DNA from: Gammaproteobacteria bacterium
GTDB taxonomy: Bacteria > Pseudomonadota > Gammaproteobacteria > Steroidobacterales > Steroidobacteraceae
Reading direction: 5' to 3'
DNA: 8,845 nucleotides
Assembly (NCBI GenBank): GCA_005877965.1
Contig: VBNP01000037.1
Coordinates: forward strand, 1 to 8,845
In this document: positions 4,629 through 8,845 of the stretch, piece after piece
Layout: the number at the start of each line of letters is the position of its first letter
Position numbering within the stretch: the stretch's first letter is position 1
Notes under the pieces: generated by a model
What the model was told of the DNA's origin: nothing
Databases searched by the model: none
Seen by the model: the letters and a program-made list of their open reading frames with translations, nothing else
Position numbers and translations under genes: made by a program

Positions 4629-5752
4629 TATGAAGCTCGCTGCACGATGCCGGCTTCCGTGCGCTGAGGGTCCTGGGAGGTGGAGCGAAGAATCCGATGG
4701 ACGATGCGGCGCACCTGGGGGTCGGGATCCCCGCTCAGCGGCTCCAGCAGCGGCCGCAGGGCGATCCCGCGCGCTGCGGCCGCGGCGAGCACGACGCGCC
4801 GCCGGACGTGCGGGTTCGAGTCGGCGATCCCCCAGCGGATGTGGGGCTCGAGCCGCGCCGGGTCCCGTTCCAGCAGCCGGCCGAGCGACTGGTACGCCGC
4901 GGCGCGAACGTTCGGATCTTCAGCGGTGGCCCAGGGCCGGACGGCATAAAACGCGTCATCCCCGCCACGACGGCCGAGCCGGAGAAGCAGCTCCACCTGG
5001 TCCTGTGGGTTCTGCGCCGCCGCCAGTGCCGCGACCAGATCGTCCGCAAGAGAAGGGGGAGGGGGGACGGCAGACGGAGGAGGGGGGACGGGGGACGGGG
5101 GAGGCGGCACCGCCGATGGCGCTGTCGCCTGCTCGAGCTGCTCGCGCAGCGCGGTCTCGCGGCGCTCTCCCAGGGCGTTGTCTCGTTCGAGGTCGAGGAC
5201 CGCGCGGCGCAGGCTGCCGATGAACTCGGCAAGGTCCACGGCTTCGGTGTCGCCGTCGCGAACAGCGCGTTGCCACTCGACCACCCGCGTGAGCAACGTC
5301 TCGCGGGATGCCACCAGCTCGTCCACGCGAGCGCGCAGCTGCGAGGCCGTCTGTTCGCTGGCGGCGATGCGCTCGTGGGCCGCGGCCACTTCCCGCCGCA
5401 GACGCACCAGCTCGTGCGCGTCGTCGCGACCGTCCGACTCGAAGAGATGTCCCTGGAGCTTGGCGCGCAGCGCCTCGGAGTGTTCCAGTCGCCGGTGCAG
5501 CGCGGCGACTTCCGCACGGGCGCGGGCGACCTCGTCTTGGAGCACGCCCAGGCGCTGGGTTTCACCGGCCTCACGGGCCGCAGCCTCGGCGAGCCGGATG
5601 CGGGCCTGATCGGCTTCGGCGCGCGCTTCGTCGAGCGCGCCGCGCAGCTGCTCGAGCCGGCACTCGAGCAGCAGGGTCCGGTCCGAGCCGGCTGGCGGGC
5701 TTCGACGCGGGGCCGTTACGCCTTCTCGCAAGGCAAAAGGACCATACGTCAC
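4628..5752 (-). CDS. Coiled-coil / Pro-hinge / HEAT-repeat protein, first gene of the ParA operon
   Basis: 374 residues. A long Ala/Arg/Glu-rich coiled coil spans about 24-210. A hinge of three near-identical SAVPPPPS/SPVPPPPS units follows (213-234). The C-terminal region (235-356) has at least three HEAT-like helical repeats: EDPNVRAAAYQSLGRLL, DSNPHVRRRVVLAAAA and DPDPQVRRIVHRIL. There are no membrane segments. HEAT domains usually bind proteins, so this looks like a scaffold joining an elongated stalk to a docking domain. It is probably co-transcribed with the ParA gene, which begins on its last base. The start GTG 5752 has no ribosome-binding site; TATAGT overlaps it (5751-5756), so either a leaderless or a shorter product starting near TTG 5731 is possible. 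Function is unknown and the ParA link is by gene order. Confidence 0.82.
   Translation of the reverse strand: MTYGPFALREGVTAPRRSPPAGSDRTLLLECRLEQLRGALDEARAEADQARIRLAEAAAREAGETQRLGVLQDEVARARAEVAALHRRLEHSEALRAKLQGHLFESDGRDDAHELVRLRREVAAAHERIAASEQTASQLRARVDELVASRETLLTRVVEWQRAVRDGDTEAVDLAEFIGSLRRAVLDLERDNALGERRETALREQLEQATAPSAVPPPPSPVPPPPSAVPPPPSLADDLVAALAAAQNPQDQVELLLRLGRRGGDDAFYAVRPWATAEDPNVRAAAYQSLGRLLERDPARLEPHIRWGIADSNPHVRRRVVLAAAAARGIALRPLLEPLSGDPDPQVRRIVHRILRSTSQDPQRTEAGIVQRAS
5055..5101 (+). repeat. G-rich tandem tract encoding the PPPPS hinge
   Basis: The plus (template) strand has five runs of 5-6 G at 5055-5059, 5061-5066, 5082-5087, 5090-5094 and 5097-5101, interrupted by A or AC units. 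It encodes the repeated PPPPS units of the gene on the other strand. It is prone to slippage and could form a quadruplex, although one loop of 15 bases is longer than usual. Confidence 0.6.
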
Positions 5753-5805
5753 TATAATGAAATGCGTGAATTCGCGAAACCCGGGAGGTCCGTCGCTGAC
5801 CGTCC

Positions 5806-6055
5806 CTATGGGTCCCGCGGCGGCTTCCCGACGACCTGCTCCAGCGACTTTCCGTCATCCTGCAGAATGGCGATCGCGGCGCTGCGTCCCGGCTGACCGG
5901 TGACTGAGCCGCCCGGCGCCGTCGAGCCGCCTGTTTGATACAGCCCCGCGATCGGCATGCGGTAGGGCGCGAAGACACCCAGCTCGCGGATGCTTCGTGA
6001 GGTTCGCGGTGTGTCGCAGGTAATACGCGAGGAGCTGGTCCGCCACCCGTTCCCC
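5806..6055 (-). pseudogene. Phytoene-desaturase-like FAD oxidoreductase, truncated C-terminal remnant
   Basis: The last 50 codons read YRMPIAGLYQTGG, then STAPGGSVTGQPGRSAAIAILQDDG, ending DP and TAG at 5806-5808. This is the C-terminal FAD-binding signature of CrtI/phytoene-dehydrogenase-related oxidoreductases. Just upstream, ERVADQLLAYYLRHTANLT, which in the family lies well before that signature, is in a different frame. The join near 5990-6000 (SIRELGVFAPYRMP) therefore implies an internal deletion plus frameshift. The rest of the gene is missing because the sequence enters module copy 2 at 6052-6055, where the family similarity stops abruptly. It is non-functional. It may once have been transcribed ahead of the ParA operon, 53 bases away. 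Confidence 0.7.
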
Positions 6056-6184
6056 ATGCGACTCGCTAGGGCACTGGGTTACGACATCGAGTAGCAATCA
6101 CGCGGAGTCCTGGGCATCGGTGTCGTAACAGCGAACCCGAAGATCAACCGAGTGTCGTGAGAAACTCACACCGGAACTCACAGC
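6052..6184 (+). repeat. Recombination module, copy 2
   Basis: This is the second copy of the block at 1168-1300: same orientation, no indels, 13 differences. It begins with CCCCATGCG, but its left neighbour is the oxidoreductase remnant, not a tRNA. The 12-bp arm-like repeats are GAAACTCACACC (6161-6172) and GGAACTCACAGC (6173-6184), less alike than in copy 1. Confidence 0.7.
6078..6129. repeat. 13-bp inverted repeat in module copy 2 (one wobble)
   Basis: GTTACGACATCGA (6078-6090) faces TCGGTGTCGTAAC (6117-6129) across 26 bases. The single difference from copy 1 turns one pair into a T-G wobble, so the hairpin survives on one strand. Confidence 0.8.
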
Positions 6185-6189
6185 ATCGT

Positions 6190-6218
6190 GACCCCCCTGA
6201 GTGCACGGCAGGGGGGTC
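6190..6218. terminator. GC-rich hairpin closing module copy 2
   Basis: GACCCCCC (6190-6197) pairs with GGGGGGTC (6211-6218) around a 13-base loop unrelated to the loop of copy 1, then TCGTTTG. It is terminator-like. From 6219 to about 6590 I see no gene I can support; open frames there lack recognisable motifs. Confidence 0.55.
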
Positions 6219-6594
6219 TCGTTTGAAGGTCACAGCGTGGAGCGCGCGAAGGCGCCGCCCGCGGATGAAAAGGGCACGATCGGAAGCAGACGGCGAGCGC
6301 GTGGCGTACTTGACCACCAAACCATCGGGTTCACACGGGCACGATCGACGGCGATTCTGATTCAGCGTCGTGCCGAACGCCGCATGGGCGATCGGTAGGT
6401 AGAACAGCATCGCCGGCCTTCCGTCAAGCGTGTGGGGGGCACAAACCCTGGCGGATGCCCCCGTCGACTCATATAGATACAGCGGACAGGGGACCCTCCA
6501 ACCCCTGCGTGGCTATGGCTTGCTCGAGCTTGAGCCCGTTCGCCGCTCGTTGGTCGCCGGAGTGCTAAATGGCAACGAACCAGTTGCCTCAGCG

Positions 6595-6840
6595 CCCGGC
6601 ACGCACGACGGCCTCTTCAGCCGCCTGTTCGATCACACGTCGGACGCCGTATGTCTGCTCGACGAGCAGGGTCATCACCTACACGAACGAGACCACCAGC
6701 CGCCAGCTCGGATTCTCCGCCGAGGACTTCCTCCAGCGCACAACCTTGGACTTCGTTCATCCGGACGACCTGGTCCGGGCGCGCCGGTTGTTCGAGCAGC
6801 CGCTAACGCACTGGGAACGTCCCATTACCGCCCAAGTGCG
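6595..6840 (+). pseudogene. PAS-domain sensor remnant, frameshifted
   Basis: One frame gives THDGLFSRLFDHTSDAVCL followed by LDEQG. At about 6668-6673 the similarity moves to another frame: VITYTNETTSRQLGFSAEDF, then LDFVHPDDLVRARRLFEQPL and ITAQVRCR. Joined, these make a good N-terminal and central PAS fold (about 80 residues), as found at the sensory end of histidine kinases. A one-base insertion or two-base deletion in CAGGGTC accounts for the break. The expected end of the PAS domain is not recognisable after 6840; 6841-7013 looks scrambled. An upstream open frame from 6430 carries the first part but has no convincing start. This may be the lost sensory part of a kinase, possibly unrelated to the intact kinase at 7014. 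Confidence 0.65.
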
Positions 6841-7013
6841 TTGCCGTGCCTCGAGGCTGGGACGGACTTCTTCTGGGACAAAGCGCGTGACTTGGCCGAG
6901 ACCCCCCCCAGCCCAAGCTTCCATCTCTGGCGGAGCGGGTACCCCCCGCGACCGCCGGTACTTCAGCGCCCGGGCAGGGCGCCGGGCCGTGGAGGCTCCC
7001 TTGGTTAGCGACC

Positions 7014-8543
7014 ATGGATAGGGAAGCCACCAGGCTGCATCTATCGCCCGGCATGGCGGGAACGCTGATCGCGTTCGGCCTGATCGCCGGCGTGCTGATC
7101 ATGAGCGGGCGCCGGGACTATGCTGTGCTGCACACGGTTCTGGATGCCGGGATGTTCCTGTTATCCGGTGTGCTCGCGCTGTTCTTCTGGGACGTGGGCA
7201 CGCGTATCAACGGTGCGCTGTCCATCTGGTTTGCCGTCAGCTTCGGAATCACATCCGTGGTCGAAGCCGTGCACGCGCTCATCCCCGTGGAGTGGGCCGG
7301 ACCCCTGGCTGCAATCGTGCGCGCGCAGAGCGTGCTACGGCCCGCCACCTGGCCGCTGGCCGCGTATGTGCTTCCGATCGCAGTTGGCAGCTCGCTATGG
7401 CTGTTGCGGCACGGCCGGTCGCGCGCATTGGGATTTGCGTTCGCTCTGCTGATCCTGAGCGCGGGGCTGTTCCCGGTCTTCATCGCGCTGCCGCAATACA
7501 CGTCACCCACTTTGCTGGGCATTACTCGGCCCATCCTGGTCTTCGTGCCTCTGCTGTGGGCCAGCGTCGGATGGGCTTGTTGGCGGTGCCGGGACGTAGA
7601 TCGCGTGCTGCCGACGATGGTGTTGCTGGCTGCGGTGCTGTTCCTGGCGCATGGGTCGATGCTCTATTCGCGCGCCTCAAACGATACGCAGGCGATGGTA
7701 GCGCACCTGGGTAAGGTCAGCGGCTACCTGATGCTGCTGCTCTCGCTGACGCAGGTGGCATCTCTAGACCTCTTCGAGCGCGTTCGGGCGGAGCGCGAAT
7801 TGGCGCGACTGAACGAGGAGCTGGAGCATCGCATTCGCGACCGGACCGAAGAGCTACGCCGGTCCAACGAGGAGCTGGAGCGCTTCGCGTATGTCGCGTC
7901 GCACGACCTGCAGGAGCCGTTGCGCATGGTCGGCAGCTTCGTGCAGCTGCTCGGCAAGCGTTACAAGGGGAAGCTCGACGCCGACGCCGACGAGTTCATC
8001 GGCTACGCGCTCGACGGCGCGCTCCGGATGCAGCGCCTGATCGAGGATTTGTTGGCGTTCTCTCGGGTTGGCACCCGCGGCGCGGGGTTCGCGCCGACTG
8101 ATGTGAACGCGGTACTCGACCGCGCGCTCGCGAACCTCAAGCTCTCGGTCGATGAGACGGGCGCGACCGTTTCCCGGGACGGGTTGCCGACGGTGTCGGC
8201 GGACGCGGGGCAGCTGGAGCACCTGTTTCTGAACCTCGTCTCCAACGCGCTCAAGTTCCGCGGGACCGCCCCTCCCGAGATCCGGCTCGCGGCCGAGCGG
8301 CGCGACCGGGACTGGCTATTCAGCGTGCGGTACAACGGCATCGGCATCGACCCGCAGTACTTCGAGCGGATCTTCATCATTTTCCAACGGCTGCACGGGA
8401 AGAACGAGTACCCTGGCACGGGGATCGGGCTCGCGATCTGCAAGAAGATCGTCGAGCGCCACGGCGGCCGCATCTGGGTCGAGTCGCAGCCGGGCCAAGG
8501 CTCCACGTTCTTTTTCACGCTGCCCGCGATCAGCGAGGCTTGA
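7014..8543 (+). CDS. Membrane histidine kinase (MASE3-like sensor, HisKA, HATPase) with altered G1 box
   Basis: 509 residues. Residues 15-250 hold about eight hydrophobic helices, with WDVGTRINGALS and ITSVVEAVHALI resembling the MASE3 integral membrane sensor. A signalling coiled coil (252-290) leads to the H box FAYVASHDLQEP, with phospho-acceptor H297. The ATPase domain shows the N box NLVSNALKF (N411), F box FERIFIIFQRLH (450-461) and G2 box GTGIGLAI (468-475). The H-box and F-box forms match kinases of the phytochrome/Rcp1 type. The G1 box, normally DNGIGID, reads YNGIGID: residue 440 is Tyr (TAC 8331-8333). This Asp contacts the adenine of ATP, so kinase activity may be lost. Start ATG 7014 has no clear ribosome-binding site, but the N terminus is a natural length for MASE3. 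The response regulator begins one base after the stop. Confidence 0.9.
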   Translation: MDREATRLHLSPGMAGTLIAFGLIAGVLIMSGRRDYAVLHTVLDAGMFLLSGVLALFFWDVGTRINGALSIWFAVSFGITSVVEAVHALIPVEWAGPLAAIVRAQSVLRPATWPLAAYVLPIAVGSSLWLLRHGRSRALGFAFALLILSAGLFPVFIALPQYTSPTLLGITRPILVFVPLLWASVGWACWRCRDVDRVLPTMVLLAAVLFLAHGSMLYSRASNDTQAMVAHLGKVSGYLMLLLSLTQVASLDLFERVRAERELARLNEELEHRIRDRTEELRRSNEELERFAYVASHDLQEPLRMVGSFVQLLGKRYKGKLDADADEFIGYALDGALRMQRLIEDLLAFSRVGTRGAGFAPTDVNAVLDRALANLKLSVDETGATVSRDGLPTVSADAGQLEHLFLNLVSNALKFRGTAPPEIRLAAERRDRDWLFSVRYNGIGIDPQYFERIFIIFQRLHGKNEYPGTGIGLAICKKIVERHGGRIWVESQPGQGSTFFFTLPAISEA

Positions 8544-8544
8544 T

Positions 8545-8845
8545 ATGACTTCTGGTGCGGTGCCGATCGAGATTCTGTTGGTCGAAGACAACCCCGGCGA
8601 CGCGCGTTTGACGCAGGAAGCTCTGCGCGATGCGAAGGTGCGGAACAATCTGCACGTCGTGTTAGACGGCGTCGAAGCACTGGCCTTCCTGCGGAGGCAG
8701 GGAAAGCACGCGGCGGTCCCGAAGCCCGACCTCATTCTCCTCGACTTGAACCTTCCCAAGAAGGATGGCCGGGAGGTGCTCGAGGAGATCAAGCAGGACG
8801 ACCAGCTCCGACACATCCCGATCGTCATCCTCACCACATCCCAGG
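8545..8845 (+). CDS. Rcp1-type response regulator receiver protein, N-terminal part (runs off window)
   Basis: 100 residues are visible from ATG 8545, one base after the kinase stop (TGATATG), so translation is probably coupled. The CheY-like receiver shows the acidic pair E14-D15 in ILLVEDNPGD, phospho-acceptor D67 in LILLDLNLPKKDG, and T97 in IVILTTSQ. The insertion-bearing NPGDARLTQEAL...DGVEALAFLRRQG pattern is typical of single-domain Rcp1-like regulators that pair with phytochrome-type kinases. The conserved Lys and final helix lie beyond the window. No output domain is expected for this class, but that cannot be checked here. It is the likely phosphotransfer partner of the upstream kinase. 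Confidence 0.92.
   Translation, partial: MTSGAVPIEILLVEDNPGDARLTQEALRDAKVRNNLHVVLDGVEALAFLRRQGKHAAVPKPDLILLDLNLPKKDGREVLEEIKQDDQLRHIPIVILTTSQ

Noticed and set aside
4697..5896. 399-codon plus-strand open frame opposite the HEAT/coiled-coil gene
   Set aside because: It is a high-GC shadow; the minus frame has clear coiled-coil, Pro-hinge and HEAT features and overlaps its neighbours neatly.
6144..6410. Open frames on both strands after module copy 2
   Set aside because: They run through the conserved noncoding module and have no motifs, starts or codon pattern like real genes.
1..8845. CRISPR array or insertion sequence with transposase
   Set aside because: No regularly spaced repeats and no transposase or recombinase motifs were seen on either strand.

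Overview
The window is high-GC bacterial DNA with the look of an accessory, recombination-prone region. Codon use is GC-rich, GTG starts are common, genes are packed with overlaps, and a CCA-less tRNA-Pro remnant is present. An environmental or soil lineage such as Gemmatimonadota is possible, but nothing here fixes the taxonomy.

Layout. (1) 1-1173: left flank. It holds the N-terminal part of a quinone-oxidoreductase-like dehydrogenase on the minus strand, a broken OLD-type ATPase/nuclease start, an unrecognised 80-residue ORF, and a tRNA-Pro 3' half on the minus strand with its own terminator. (2) 1168-1330: a noncoding module that begins inside the tRNA anticodon loop. It has a perfect 13-bp inverted repeat, tandem 12-bp repeats and a GC-rich terminator-like hairpin. 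A 90% identical copy of its first 133 bp (13 mismatches, no indels) sits at 6052-6184. The arrangement resembles tyrosine-recombinase attachment sites, and no recombinase is encoded in the window. (3) 1570-2871: two short, promoter-poor, same-strand units of lower GC than their neighbours. One is a glycine-zipper peptide coupled to a two-TM peptide; the other is a HEPN-like protein. A long imperfect palindrome follows each unit shortly after its stop codon, which looks like integron gene cassettes with attC-type sites. (4) 2914-5752, minus strand: a three-gene overlapping operon of a coiled-coil/HEAT protein, a ParA ATPase and a second coiled-coil protein with a basic N terminus. I read it as an intracellular positioning system of unknown cargo. 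(5) 5806-6055: a truncated, internally deleted phytoene-desaturase-like fragment cut by the second module copy. (6) 6052-7013: the second module copy, about 400 bp with nothing recognisable, and a frameshifted PAS-domain remnant. (7) 7014-8845: a membrane histidine kinase (MASE3-like, HisKA, HATPase) one base from an Rcp1-type response regulator that runs off the window. The kinase has Tyr in place of the conserved G1-box Asp.

The window reads as a mosaic. Each recombination module is bordered by gene debris, while the ParA operon, the cassette-like genes and the kinase/regulator pair appear intact apart from the kinase substitution. All functional statements come from motif recognition by eye; no searches were run.
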